This document shows, piece by piece, positions 38,522 through 47,281 of a stretch of 64,000 nucleotides of DNA (position 1 is the stretch's first letter; each line of letters starts with the position of its first letter). The position numbers and the translations under genes are program-made. Under the pieces are notes generated by a model. The model saw only the letters and a program-made list of their open reading frames with translations, made no database searches and was not told where the DNA came from. The DNA is from Dyella japonica A8 (GTDB lineage: Bacteria > Pseudomonadota > Gammaproteobacteria > Xanthomonadales > Rhodanobacteraceae), in NCBI RefSeq assembly GCF_000725385.1, contig NZ_CP008884.1, positions 2,294,001 through 2,358,000 on the forward strand, in the 5' to 3' direction.

Positions 38522-38545
38522 CAAAACCCCGACCAGTGGTCGGGG
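38522..38545 (-). terminator. Rho-independent terminator after the permease gene
   Basis: Stem CCCCGACC/GGTCGGGG (38527-38534 with 38538-38545), loop AGT, followed on the minus strand by TTTTGACTTT. It marks the end of the hydroxyproline/peptidase/permease gene series and separates it from leucine dehydrogenase. Confidence 0.88.
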
Positions 38546-38721
38546 CGGTGAATTTAGTTCGATAGTTTAGTACGTCCCCGTGACAAGGGTTGTTGCGATG
38601 CCGCAAGTGGTTGGCGTATGGGGAAATTCCCTTCGCCTCAACCCCCGCGCCGGGCGGGAAGGCCGCTCGTGTCGCAGGTTGTCGCGCCGGCAGGGGCGGG
38701 GGGGGCGAAGCAGGGCGCCGG

Positions 38722-40128
38722 TCAACTGACGATGGCAAGCCGGCTGTTGCGACGCCCGTAGGCCAGGTACAGCACGCACCCCAGCACCAGCCAGACGCCG
38801 AAACGGACATAGGTGATCCACGGCAGGCCCCAGATCAGCCAGCAGGAGAAGATCACGCCGATCAGCGGTACCAGTGGTACCAGCGGCGTGCGGAAGGGGC
38901 GGTGCAGGTCGGGCTGGCGCCAGCGCAGCACGGCCACTGCCGAGCAGATGACGATGAACGCGCCGAGGACGCCGATGTTCACCAGCTTGGCCAGTTCATC
39001 CAGCGGAAACAGCCCCGCGGCGACGGCGGTGACGCTGCCCAGCAGCAGCGTGGAGCGATGGGGTGTGCGCCAGCGCGGGTGCACCGCTGCAAACCAGCCG
39101 GGCAGCAAGCCGTCGCGACCCAGGCTGAAGCCAATGCGCGCGCCGGCCAGCAGGTTGGCGAAGATCACGCTGGTGATGCCGCACACCGAGGCCAGCGAAA
39201 TCACCACCATCGCCCACGGCAGGCCGATGCGGATGAACGCGTTTGCCACCGGCGCCGGGTTGTCCAGCGTCTGGTACGGCACGATGCCTGTGAGCACCAG
39301 GCAGATCGCGATGTACAGGATCATGGCAATGCCCAGCGACAGCAGTACCGCGCGGGGCAGGTCGCGTTGCGGGTTGCGCGACTCCTCCGCCGCCGTGGTC
39401 AGCATGTCGTAGCCGAACACCGCGAAGAACACCACGGCGGCGCCCGTCACCACGCCGTGCATGCCGAAGGGCATGAAGGGGTGCCAGCGGTCCGGTTTCA
39501 CGTAGGCGGCGCCTGCAATGACGATGAGCGCCGCTCCGGCGATCTTGATCGCGACGATCAACGTATTGAAACGCGCACCCCATTCCATGCGCACGGCGAG
39601 CAACGCGGTGATAAGTACCGAGATGAGCACGGCGGGAAGATTCACCACGCCCCCCGGCGTACTGCCCCAGGCACCGCTGGCCCATGCCGGGAGGGGAATA
39701 CCTGCGGCATCGAGCAGTGCCTGCATGTAGCCGGACCAGCCCACGGCCACGACGGCGGCGATCAGCGCGTATTCCAGCAAGAGGTCCCAGCCGATAATCC
39801 AGCCCGCGAATTCGCCCAGCACGGCATAGCCATACGTATAGGCGCTGCCGGACACCGGGATGAGTCCGGCGAACTCCGCATAGCACAACGCCGCCGCCGC
39901 GCTGGCGATGCCCGCGAGGATGAAGGACACCAGCACCGCCGGGCCGGCCTGTGTGGCCGCCACCGTGCCGGTGAGCACGAAAATGCCCACGCCGATGATG
40001 CCGCCCAGGCCAATGGCCGTCAGTTGCCACAGGCCGAGCACGCGGCGCAGACCGCTACCGCCCTTGGCGGCGTCACCTTGCAAGGTCTCCACCGGCTTTC
40101 GCCGCAGCATGTCGTCGATCAGGCTCAT
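38722..40128 (-). CDS. APC-family amino acid permease
   Basis: A 468-residue inner-membrane transporter with about 12 hydrophobic helices. TM1 carries the APC signature LTAIGLGGIIGVGIFVLTGTVA; other blocks are FAGLIPVSGSAYTYGYAVLGEF, FFAVFGYDMLTTAAEESRNPQRD and GRDGLLPGWFAAVHPRWRTP, all typical of YfnA/CAT-type permeases (quoted in parts under 20 residues where long: GGIIGVGIF, SGSAYTYGYA, GYDMLTTAAEE). The family moves amino acids with protons. As the last gene of the hydroxyproline gene series (45 bases after the DUF885 gene) it may import hydroxyproline, proline or a related amino acid. GGGGAG lies eight bases ahead of the ATG at 40126-40128. Confidence 0.88.
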   Translation of the reverse strand: MSLIDDMLRRKPVETLQGDAAKGGSGLRRVLGLWQLTAIGLGGIIGVGIFVLTGTVAATQAGPAVLVSFILAGIASAAAALCYAEFAGLIPVSGSAYTYGYAVLGEFAGWIIGWDLLLEYALIAAVVAVGWSGYMQALLDAAGIPLPAWASGAWGSTPGGVVNLPAVLISVLITALLAVRMEWGARFNTLIVAIKIAGAALIVIAGAAYVKPDRWHPFMPFGMHGVVTGAAVVFFAVFGYDMLTTAAEESRNPQRDLPRAVLLSLGIAMILYIAICLVLTGIVPYQTLDNPAPVANAFIRIGLPWAMVVISLASVCGITSVIFANLLAGARIGFSLGRDGLLPGWFAAVHPRWRTPHRSTLLLGSVTAVAAGLFPLDELAKLVNIGVLGAFIVICSAVAVLRWRQPDLHRPFRTPLVPLVPLIGVIFSCWLIWGLPWITYVRFGVWLVLGCVLYLAYGRRNSRLAIVS

Positions 40129-40173
40129 CGGTGTCTCCCCCGGCAAAGAAAGCATGTTCTGGTTATTGAGCAG

Positions 40174-41928
40174 TTACTTCGTGGCGTACGGCGATCTGCC
40201 CCCGTTGGCGATGAACTTGCCCACTTCCTGCTGCAGTACCGGCAGCGGAACCGAGCCCAGCGACAACACCGTGTCGTGGAAGGCGCGCAGATCGAAGCGT
40301 TCGCCCAGCGCCTTCTCCGCTTTCGCGCGTGCATCCACGATAGCCAGCTCGCCCAGGTAGTACGACAGTGCCTGGGCCGGCCAGGCAATGTAGCGGTCCA
40401 CCTCGGTGTCGATTTCGTGTTCGCTGAGCGCGGTGTTGTCACGCATGAACGCCTGCGCCTGCTCGCGCGTCCAGCCCTTGTGGTGGATGCCGGTATCGAC
40501 CACCAGGCGGCATGCGCGCCACATCTGGTAGCTCAGGTAGCCAAAGCGATCGTAAGGCGTGTCGTACATGTCCATTTCCACGCCCAGTCGTTCGGAGTAG
40601 AGCGCCCAGCCCTCGCCATAGGCGGAGATATAGGTATACCGCCGGAAGTCCGGCAGGCCTTCGTGCTCCATCGCCAAGGGCATCTGCAGCGCATGGCCGG
40701 GCGCCGATTCGTGCAGGGTCAGCGCGGTGAGCGAATACAACGGGCGCGAGGGCAGGTCATAGGTGTTCACCAGATAGATGCCCGGGCCGCCGCGTCCGCC
40801 TGTGTAGAACGGCGCGAGATCGGCCGGCACCGGTTCGATGGCAAAACGTTGCCGTGGCAGCCGTCCGATGATGTTGCCGATCTTGCCGTCCACGCGCTTG
40901 GCGATCCACGCGGCGTCCTTGAGCAGTTCGTCCGGCGTCTTCGGATAGAACTTCGGGTCGGTGCGCAGGTCATGCAGGAACTCGGGGAAATTGCCCTTGA
41001 AGCCGCTCTCACGGATGGTTGCGTCCATCTCCTTGCGGATGCGCGCCACTTCCTTCAGGCCCAGCTCGTGGATGGCGTCGGGCGTCATGTCCAGCGTGGT
41101 GAATTCGCGGATCTGCGACTGGTAGAACGCCTTGCCGTCTGGCATGGCTTCCGCCGCAAGCGTGGTGCGCGTCTGCTTCATGTAGGTGTTGCGCATGAAG
41201 TCCAGCAGCTTCGCGTAGGCGGGGATCACCGACGTACGGATCGCGTCGCGGCCCTGCTGCCGCAAGCGGGCCTGCGCATCGGCGGGTATCGTGGCGGGCA
41301 TCTTGCGGAACGGCGTGTAGAACAGGTTGTCGTCGCCCCTGGCATGGGCCACGTCGGCGATGGACTGGTCGCGTCCTGCCAGCGTCACCCTGGGCACGCT
41401 GAAGCCGCGTGCCAGCCCTGCGCGCATGTTCGCCGTCTCTTCGTCGAAGTAACGCGGGATGTCCTTCAGCTGGTCGATGTAGTGCCGGTAGTCGTCCGCT
41501 GTGCGTAGCGTGCGGCGCGCGGTGAAGCCCAGATTGGTCCAGAACGCGGTGTCGCTGTTGAAGGGCATCTCCCAGGTGCGGAAATGCTGGTCAGTGAGCA
41601 GCGTCTGGATCTGGTTGCGGTACACGGCATAGTTGACCGGGTCCTCCCCTTGCAACTGGCGTGGCGATATCGCGTCCAACTGCTGGAGTACATCGGCCCA
41701 GTAGCGCTCGCGCATGGCCTGGGTATCGGCATCGACCCTGGGGAGATGATCGGCCAGTGCGGCGTCGTGGTTGTCTTCGTCGTCCGTGCCATCGAACTGT
41801 GCTTGGCGCCAGCCCCACTCCTTGGTGTAGATCGCACGGAAGCGGGCAGTGGCGTTATCGGTGGCCTGCGCCTGCAGGGCAGGGGCGAGGCAGAGCGTGC
41901 AGGCGAGGGCGAGGAAGAAGGGTTTCAT
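40174..41928 (-). CDS. DUF885-family exported hydrolase/peptidase
   Basis: A 584-residue protein with a signal peptide (MKPFFLALACTLCLAPALQA) and the DUF885 fold. The signature TLHESAPGHALQMPLAMEHE near residue 400 contains HESxPGH, which resembles a zinc-peptidase HExxH-type site, and further blocks YGEGWALYSERLG and YDRFGYLSYQMWRACR are conserved. DUF885 proteins are thought to be metal-dependent carboxypeptidase-like enzymes, but few are characterised. Its place after the Xaa-Pro peptidase gene suggests it trims peptides in the periplasm before hydroxyproline uptake. A REP palindrome lies between it and that gene. Confidence 0.85.
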   Translation of the reverse strand: MKPFFLALACTLCLAPALQAQATDNATARFRAIYTKEWGWRQAQFDGTDDEDNHDAALADHLPRVDADTQAMRERYWADVLQQLDAISPRQLQGEDPVNYAVYRNQIQTLLTDQHFRTWEMPFNSDTAFWTNLGFTARRTLRTADDYRHYIDQLKDIPRYFDEETANMRAGLARGFSVPRVTLAGRDQSIADVAHARGDDNLFYTPFRKMPATIPADAQARLRQQGRDAIRTSVIPAYAKLLDFMRNTYMKQTRTTLAAEAMPDGKAFYQSQIREFTTLDMTPDAIHELGLKEVARIRKEMDATIRESGFKGNFPEFLHDLRTDPKFYPKTPDELLKDAAWIAKRVDGKIGNIIGRLPRQRFAIEPVPADLAPFYTGGRGGPGIYLVNTYDLPSRPLYSLTALTLHESAPGHALQMPLAMEHEGLPDFRRYTYISAYGEGWALYSERLGVEMDMYDTPYDRFGYLSYQMWRACRLVVDTGIHHKGWTREQAQAFMRDNTALSEHEIDTEVDRYIAWPAQALSYYLGELAIVDARAKAEKALGERFDLRAFHDTVLSLGSVPLPVLQQEVGKFIANGGRSPYATK

Positions 41929-41953
41929 GTCGCAGCGCCAGAGGGTTGCCCTT

Positions 41954-42034
41954 GTGGGGGCTCAGCCTGTGCGCGACTGGCCTGCGGCGTCACCGCTCCG
42001 TTGGCTTGTCGCGCACAGGGTGCGCTCCCACAGG
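41954..42034. repeat. Solo REP palindrome between two operon genes
   Basis: A diverged left arm TTGTGGGGGCTCAGCCTGTG at 41954 and a well-conserved right arm GTCGCGCACAGGGTGCGCTC ending in CCCACAG at 42034. It lies in the 118-base space between the DUF885 and Xaa-Pro peptidase genes, where a REP hairpin could slow decay or reduce downstream expression. Confidence 0.82.
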
Positions 42035-42046
42035 AGATGGGCGAAG

Positions 42047-43255
42047 TCATGCGAAGGGTTGGTCGATCGCCGGCGAAGGCAGCGTGAACCACTCTGCGCC
42101 GTCCTCGGTCACGTAGAAGTGATCTTCCAGCCGCACGCCGAAGCGGTCGGGCACCACGATCATCGGCTCGTTGCTTGCGCACATGCCCGGCTGCAGTGGC
42201 GTGCGGTCGCCACGCACGAGGTAGGGCGATTCATGGATGCTCATGCCGCAGCCATGCCCGGTGCGATGCGGAATGCCGGGCAGGCGATAGTCGGGCCCCA
42301 GGCCGGCCTTCTCCACCACGCGGCGGGCGGCGTCATCGGCGGACTCGCAACTCACGCCCGGGCGTATGGCCTCGAAGGCCGCGCGCTGCGCCGCCTGCTC
42401 CAGTTCCCAGATGCGGGCCTGTTCCGCGCTGGGGCGGCCAAAGATGTAGGTGCGGGTGATATCGGAGTGATAACCCTGCACGGTGCAGCCGGTGTCGATC
42501 AGCACCAGTTCGTCTGGTTGCAGGTATTGCTCGCCCGGCACGCCGTGCGGATACGCCGTGGCCTGGCCGAACTGCACGATGCAGAAGGTCGAGCCGTTGT
42601 CGGCGCCCATGGCGCGATGGGCTTCGTCGATGAAGCGGACGAGTTCGGTGCGACTGATGCCTTCGCGCATCAGTCCCGCGGCAAGGCGGTGCACTTGCAG
42701 CGTCATCGCCGTGGCCTGCTTCATCAGCGCCAGCTCGGCCGGTGACTTGCACATGCGGCAGCCGTCCACGATGGCGCTGGCATCGACCAGCGGCTTGCCA
42801 CCCAGCACGGCGCGCAGGCGCTCCGCCATGACGTAGGGGGCGGCCGGATCGAGCGCAAGACTGCCAGCACCTCGCTCACGCAGCACGTCGGCAACGAGTT
42901 GCTGTGGATTCTCGTGCTCCTCCCACAGGCGGATGTCGGTGGGTACCAGCAGCACGCGTTCCAGCGAACCTGCCTCAAAGGCAGGACAGATCACCACGGG
43001 CGCCCCACGGGCCGTGAGCAGCAGGCCCACCAGGCGTTCGCTCGCACCCCAGGGCACGCCACTGAAATAGCGCAGCGACGTGCCGGCCGTGATCAGCAGC
43101 GCATCGACCCCTTGCTCACGCAGCAGGGCCCGGGCGCGTTCCAGTCGTTGCTCATACTCATGGGCGCGGATGGGTGCGGCGACGTGCTGCCATGGAGCCA
43201 GCGAAGCGCGGGCCTGCGTGGGGTCGAGTCCGCCGATCTGTGCGCGTGTCGTCAT
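42047..43255 (-). CDS. M24-family Xaa-Pro dipeptidase/aminopeptidase
   Basis: A 402-residue metallopeptidase with a creatinase-like N-domain (GTSLRYFSGVPWGASERL) and a pita-bread C-domain. The five metal ligands can be placed: ADNGSTFCIVQFG then LIDTGCTVQGYHSDITRTY (two Asp), IPHRTGHGCGMSIHE (His), SNEPMIVVP (Glu) and VRLEDHFYVTEDG (Glu). Such enzymes release the residue before proline or hydroxyproline. It overlaps the aldehyde dehydrogenase gene by one base in the hydroxyproline operon, so its likely job is to free hydroxyproline from peptides. No signal peptide: it acts in the cytoplasm. Confidence 0.88.
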   Translation of the reverse strand: MTTRAQIGGLDPTQARASLAPWQHVAAPIRAHEYEQRLERARALLREQGVDALLITAGTSLRYFSGVPWGASERLVGLLLTARGAPVVICPAFEAGSLERVLLVPTDIRLWEEHENPQQLVADVLRERGAGSLALDPAAPYVMAERLRAVLGGKPLVDASAIVDGCRMCKSPAELALMKQATAMTLQVHRLAAGLMREGISRTELVRFIDEAHRAMGADNGSTFCIVQFGQATAYPHGVPGEQYLQPDELVLIDTGCTVQGYHSDITRTYIFGRPSAEQARIWELEQAAQRAAFEAIRPGVSCESADDAARRVVEKAGLGPDYRLPGIPHRTGHGCGMSIHESPYLVRGDRTPLQPGMCASNEPMIVVPDRFGVRLEDHFYVTEDGAEWFTLPSPAIDQPFA

Positions 43256-44847
43256 CAGGGGGTTCCGTGGGGGAGATCATCGGTACGCCATGCGCCGTCC
43301 ACCAGTCGCGCCAGTCCGCCGGGATTGCGGTCGCGCAGTTCGGTGGGCAGCAGGTGTTCGGGAGCATGGTCGTAGCAATGCAGGGCGGTAAAGCGCGTGA
43401 TGGCGGCTGGCATGCCCACGGCGGTGAAGCCAGGGTGGCCGGTACTGGGATAAGGGCCGCCGTGGTTCATCGCTGGGCTTACCGCCACGCCCGTGGGCAT
43501 GCGGTTGCCGATCAGGCGCCCGACGCGCGGGCGCAACGCCGATGCGACGGTTGCCCAGGCAGCGTCGTCGCTGCCGTCGTCGGTGCTGTAGATCGTGCCG
43601 GTGAGGTTGCCCTCGAACGCCTGGGCCACCTGCGCCATCTGCTGTGCGTCGCGTACCCGCACGAGCAGGCTCACGGGCCCGAAGGCTTCGGTCTGGAGTG
43701 CCTTGGGCTCCTGCAGGAAACGATCCGCATCGACGCTCAACAGCGTTGGTGCGTAACGGTAGCCGGTGGCGCCGGCCGTGCCTCCCGCCAGCAGCTCCGC
43801 GCCTGCCTCGCGCAGCGCGGCGACACCCTGCTGGAGGTGCTCCAGCACGCCACGCGAGAACAGCACGCCCGGCGCGGCGGCGGCGAAGTGCGCGGTAGCC
43901 GCCGCGACAAAGGCATCGCCTGCGTCGCTGCGCGGCACGATCACCACGCCCGGGTTGGTGCAGAACTGGCCGCTGCCCATCGTGCAGGAGGCGAAGAACT
44001 CCTGCGCCAGCGCCGTGCCGCGTTCGGCCAGTGCGCCCGGCAGCAGGAACACCGGATTGACGCTGGAGAGTTCGACATAGGCTGGAATGCCGGCCTTGTC
44101 CGCAGCTGCCTTCAGCGCCAGACCGCCCGCGCGGCTGCCGGTGAAGCCGATGGCGCCCAGCCGTGCATCACCGGCAAGGCGCGCGCCCACGGTGTAATCG
44201 AAGTGATAGAGCAACTGCACCGAAGCCAGCGGCAGGCCCGCCTGCTGGAGCGCGGCGAAGGCGATCTGCGCGAGGCGTTCGCTGGTGGCGGGGTGCGAGG
44301 GATGCGCCTTGGCGATGACCGGATTGCGCGCGGCGATGGCTGAAGCGAAATCGCTCCCCGCGATGGCGTTGAAGGCAAACGGGAAGTTGTTGGGCCCGAA
44401 CACCAGCACGGGCTTGGACAACGGTGCGCGATGCGCACGCAGGCCGGCGGCGGTGTCGATCACCGGCTGGGTCCACGCGTAGTCGCGCACGGCCTGGGCG
44501 GCCAGGCGCAGCTGGTTGGTGGTGCGCGGCAACTCCACTGCGGCGAGCCGCGGGCTCTTCGGCAAGGCCGTTTCCGCATGGGCGAGATCGGCCAGCGCGT
44601 CAGCGTTCGCCTCGATCCCCGCGGCGTACGCTTCAAGAAACGCGGCAATGCGCTCCGGCGGCGTGGCGGCCAGTTCGTCGGCCACCGCAGCGGCGGCGCT
44701 GAGCGCCGCCTCCACGTCAGCCGCACCGCAGAGCGGGAATGCCGGCCCGATCGGCTCGCCCGTCGTCGGGTCTTCCGCGCGGAAGGCGCCGATCAGCTGC
44801 AGGGGCAGGCGCCAATCGCCGTCGATGAGCAGCCGTTGCACGCTCAT
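43255..44847 (-). CDS. 2-oxoglutarate semialdehyde (2,5-dioxovalerate) dehydrogenase
   Basis: NAD(P)-dependent aldehyde dehydrogenase that finishes hydroxyproline catabolism by oxidising 2-oxoglutarate semialdehyde to 2-oxoglutarate. The 530-residue protein has VLVFGPNNFPFAFN, the nucleotide loop GFTGSRAGG, YVELSSVNPVFLLPGAL with the general-base glutamate, and SCTMGSGQFCTNPGVVI with the catalytic cysteine (FCTNPG, typical of the KGSADH-III branch). Length and the N-terminal DPTTGEPI stretch also match. It starts one base after the preceding deaminase gene ends and overlaps the M24 gene by one base. Confidence 0.9.
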   Translation of the reverse strand: MSVQRLLIDGDWRLPLQLIGAFRAEDPTTGEPIGPAFPLCGAADVEAALSAAAAVADELAATPPERIAAFLEAYAAGIEANADALADLAHAETALPKSPRLAAVELPRTTNQLRLAAQAVRDYAWTQPVIDTAAGLRAHRAPLSKPVLVFGPNNFPFAFNAIAGSDFASAIAARNPVIAKAHPSHPATSERLAQIAFAALQQAGLPLASVQLLYHFDYTVGARLAGDARLGAIGFTGSRAGGLALKAAADKAGIPAYVELSSVNPVFLLPGALAERGTALAQEFFASCTMGSGQFCTNPGVVIVPRSDAGDAFVAAATAHFAAAAPGVLFSRGVLEHLQQGVAALREAGAELLAGGTAGATGYRYAPTLLSVDADRFLQEPKALQTEAFGPVSLLVRVRDAQQMAQVAQAFEGNLTGTIYSTDDGSDDAAWATVASALRPRVGRLIGNRMPTGVAVSPAMNHGGPYPSTGHPGFTAVGMPAAITRFTALHCYDHAPEHLLPTELRDRNPGGLARLVDGAWRTDDLPHGTP

Positions 44848-44848
44848 G

Positions 44849-45754
44849 TCAAAGCACCGGAGCGTGCGCGATGGCGTGGTCGATCACGCGCATCGCAGTG
44901 TCGCGCTCGGCACCGTGCATCACCAGTCGCGGTGCGCGCACGTGTTCGCTGCCCATGCCGACCTTCTCCTGCACCAGCTTGATCAGCTGCACGAACTTGG
45001 GCACGGTGTCCAGGCGAAGCAGCGGCAGGAACCAGGCGTACAGTTCGGCGGCGGCATCGGCACCACCGTCGCGCGCCAGCTCGAACAACTTCACCGACTC
45101 CTTCGGGTAGGCGTTCACCAGGCCGGCGATCCAGCCGCGTGCGCCCATGGCTACGCCTTCCACGATGGCATCGTCCATGCCCACCAGCAGTTCCAGTCGG
45201 TTGCCCAGCAGCGAGCGCAGCGCGGCGAAGCGGCGCACGTCGCCGGAGGATTCCTTCACCGCCTGCACGTTGGGGAATTCATGCGCGAGTTCGGCGATCT
45301 GTTCCGGCGAGAAATCCGTCTTGTAGGCAATGGGGTTGTTGTAGAGCATGCAGGGCAGGTCGGTGGCCGCGATCACGGCGCGCAGGTGCGCACCCATTTC
45401 GCGCCAGTCGGTGGAATACACGTAGGGCGGCAGCACCATCAGGCCCGAGGCGCCGAGTGCCTTGGCCTCGCGCGCCAAGCGCACCGCCTCGTCGGTGGAC
45501 AGCGCGGCGATGCCCGGGATGACCGGCGCACGGCCGTCGAGCGCCTTCACCAGTGTGCGGATGATGTCGAGCTTCTCGTCGAACGACAGCGTGGCTGCCT
45601 CGCCCAGCGAGCCCAGCGGCACGATGCCCTTGCAGCCGCTATCGATCAGCGTGCGCGCGTGTTTGGCGAGGAAGTCGTGATCGACCTGGCCGTTGGCGGT
45701 AAACGGCGTGGTGATGGCGGGAATTACGCCGTGCCAGATGGATGCGTTGCTCAT
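44849..45754 (-). CDS. lhpC: 1-pyrroline-4-hydroxy-2-carboxylate deaminase (DapA/NAL superfamily)
   Basis: A 301-residue Schiff-base aldolase-fold enzyme. Seen: GVIPAITTPFTANGQVD, the GSLGEAATLSFDEK loop (in place of DapA's GTTGE), LMVLPPYVYSTDWREM, MLYNNPIAYKTDFSP and NVQAVKESSGDVRRF, where the lysine of VKESS is the expected Schiff-base residue. In hydroxyproline operons this enzyme deaminates and dehydrates the pyrroline product to 2-oxoglutarate semialdehyde. Its position directly before the semialdehyde dehydrogenase and after the dehydrogenase subunits supports this over DapA. The ATG at 45752-45754 follows GAGG; a TTG two codons upstream is possible. Confidence 0.87.
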   Translation of the reverse strand: MSNASIWHGVIPAITTPFTANGQVDHDFLAKHARTLIDSGCKGIVPLGSLGEAATLSFDEKLDIIRTLVKALDGRAPVIPGIAALSTDEAVRLAREAKALGASGLMVLPPYVYSTDWREMGAHLRAVIAATDLPCMLYNNPIAYKTDFSPEQIAELAHEFPNVQAVKESSGDVRRFAALRSLLGNRLELLVGMDDAIVEGVAMGARGWIAGLVNAYPKESVKLFELARDGGADAAAELYAWFLPLLRLDTVPKFVQLIKLVQEKVGMGSEHVRAPRLVMHGAERDTAMRVIDHAIAHAPVL

Positions 45755-45768
45755 GATCAACTACCTCG

Positions 45769-47043
45769 TTATGCGTCGTCAGAAGAAAGGGTGGCGAGCC
45801 CGGCCAGCGTGGCCAGCCGGGCGGGAAAGATGGGTGGTCGTGCACCGCTGCGTGGAAAATGGCCCAGCTCGGCCAGGGCGGTGCCGCAGATGCGGCCCTG
45901 GCAGGCGCCCATGCCGCAGCGCGTGGCGAGCTTGGCGGCGCGGGCGTCGGTGAAACCGGCCAGGTCGCCCATGCGCACGTCTTCGCAGCGGCAGATGGTG
46001 GAGAGATCGTCGGCGAGCTTGTGCAGGCGCGGATCAAGCGCGAAATGCCGGGCGAGCAGGGCGCCGAAGCGCCGTTCGCGGTCACGTCGCGGCAGCAGCG
46101 CCTGGGCCGCCTGGCTGTGGCCGGTGGCCATGTGACCGGCCATCGCGCCTTCGATGCGCGCAACCGCTTGGCCGCCGATACCGCAGGCCTCGCCCGCGGC
46201 AAACACCTGCGGCACGCTGGTGCGCAGCAAGGCGTCGGCCTGCACACGTGGATGCTTGCCCGCGTCATCAAGGGCACAGCCGAGCAGCTGGGCCAGTTCG
46301 GTGTTGGGCACAAGGCCATAGCCCACCGCGAGCAAATCGCATTCGACGGTTCGCACGCCACGTGGCGTATCGATGTCGACACGCTGCACGGTGTCCACGC
46401 CATGCGCGTTGCGCACGAACGATCCCGGCAGGTATGGCACGCCAGCGAGCCGCGCACGCAGGCCGGCGGCCTGCCACGCGCGCGCAGGCCAGGCCAGCAG
46501 TTGCCGGGCGAAGGAAGCCACGCTGGCGGGGGATGCCTGTTCGTACATGCCCAGCACATGGGCGCCGTGCTTGCGCAGCGTATCGGCGGCGGCCAGCAGC
46601 AGCGGGCCACTGCCGGCCACCACCACGCGCCTGCCTTCCACTGGCCAGCCTTGTTTGGCGAGGGCTTGCAGGCCGCCGGCGCCGGTGACGCCCGGCAAGG
46701 TCCAGCCGGGGAAGGGCAGCAACAGTTCGCGCGCGCCAGTGGCAAGCACTAGCGAACCGAAGGAAAGCAGCTTGCTGCCTTGCGGAGTCTCCACGCGCAG
46801 CGCCGACGCCTCGGCGGCAACCACGCTGTGTTGCGCCAGCAGTTCCACGCCCCGCAGGTTGGCGATGGCCTGGCGTGCGGCGCGCGGCGCGGGTTGGCGC
46901 ACGTCGTACCGCCACACTTGCCCGCCCGCGCGCGGCTGCGCATCGATCAGGCCGACACGCGCGCCATGCGATGCCACCGCTCGCGCCGCGGCAAGACCGG
47001 CTGGGCCAGCGCCCACCACCAGAACGTCGTAGTGCTCAGCCAT
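45769..47043 (-). CDS. D-hydroxyproline dehydrogenase, NAD(P)/FAD-binding alpha-type subunit with BFD-like [2Fe-2S] domain
   Basis: A 424-residue flavoprotein of the HcnB/SoxA-like amine dehydrogenase group. The FAD motif VLVVGAGPAGLAAARAV lies at residues 7-23, the NADH-type VVVAGSGPLLLAAAD in the middle, CGIGGQAVARIEGAMAGH later, and a C-terminal BFD-like cluster region with TICRCEDVRMGDL and CGMGACQGRICG. In HcnABC-like complexes this subunit passes electrons from the D-amino acid oxidase subunit. It overlaps the 2Fe-2S subunit gene by eight bases. The family also includes octopine/nopaline oxidases; the operon fixes the likely substrate as cis-4-hydroxy-D-proline. Confidence 0.86.
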   Translation of the reverse strand: MAEHYDVLVVGAGPAGLAAARAVASHGARVGLIDAQPRAGGQVWRYDVRQPAPRAARQAIANLRGVELLAQHSVVAAEASALRVETPQGSKLLSFGSLVLATGARELLLPFPGWTLPGVTGAGGLQALAKQGWPVEGRRVVVAGSGPLLLAAADTLRKHGAHVLGMYEQASPASVASFARQLLAWPARAWQAAGLRARLAGVPYLPGSFVRNAHGVDTVQRVDIDTPRGVRTVECDLLAVGYGLVPNTELAQLLGCALDDAGKHPRVQADALLRTSVPQVFAAGEACGIGGQAVARIEGAMAGHMATGHSQAAQALLPRRDRERRFGALLARHFALDPRLHKLADDLSTICRCEDVRMGDLAGFTDARAAKLATRCGMGACQGRICGTALAELGHFPRSGARPPIFPARLATLAGLATLSSDDA

Positions 47044-47281
47044 CGGTCACCACCTGCATGCCCTCGCTGACGGGCGTCATGCATGCCCGCACATGGGCGA
47101 CGCCATCAACTTGCACGCGGCATTCGAAGCACACGCCCATGCCACACAGCGGCGTACGGGGAGCCTGGCGCACAGAGCGGCGGAAGTGCAGCGTGACGTG
47201 CGCAACGGCCGCGGCCACGCTGGCGCCGGCAGGTACCTCCACCGCGTTGCCGTTGACGGTGAGTCGCACGAGTGCGCTCAT
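47036..47281 (-). CDS. D-hydroxyproline dehydrogenase, small [2Fe-2S] (HcnA-like) subunit
   Basis: An 81-residue ferredoxin-like protein, VRLTVNGNAVEVPAGASVA at the start and the plant-type cluster motif TPLCGMGVCFECRVQVDG followed by HVRACMTPV, which provides four cysteines (CxxxxCxxC...C). It is the electron-transfer subunit of the multi-subunit D-hydroxyproline dehydrogenase. The ATG at 47279-47281 overlaps the oxidase gene end by four bases and its own end overlaps the next gene by eight. Confidence 0.87.
   Translation of the reverse strand: MSALVRLTVNGNAVEVPAGASVAAAVAHVTLHFRRSVRQAPRTPLCGMGVCFECRVQVDGVAHVRACMTPVSEGMQVVTDG

Noticed and set aside
38590..41508. Long plus-strand open frame opposite the permease and DUF885 genes
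   Set aside because: Low-complexity Arg/His/Gln-rich translation and no motif; an effect of codon bias on the opposite strand.
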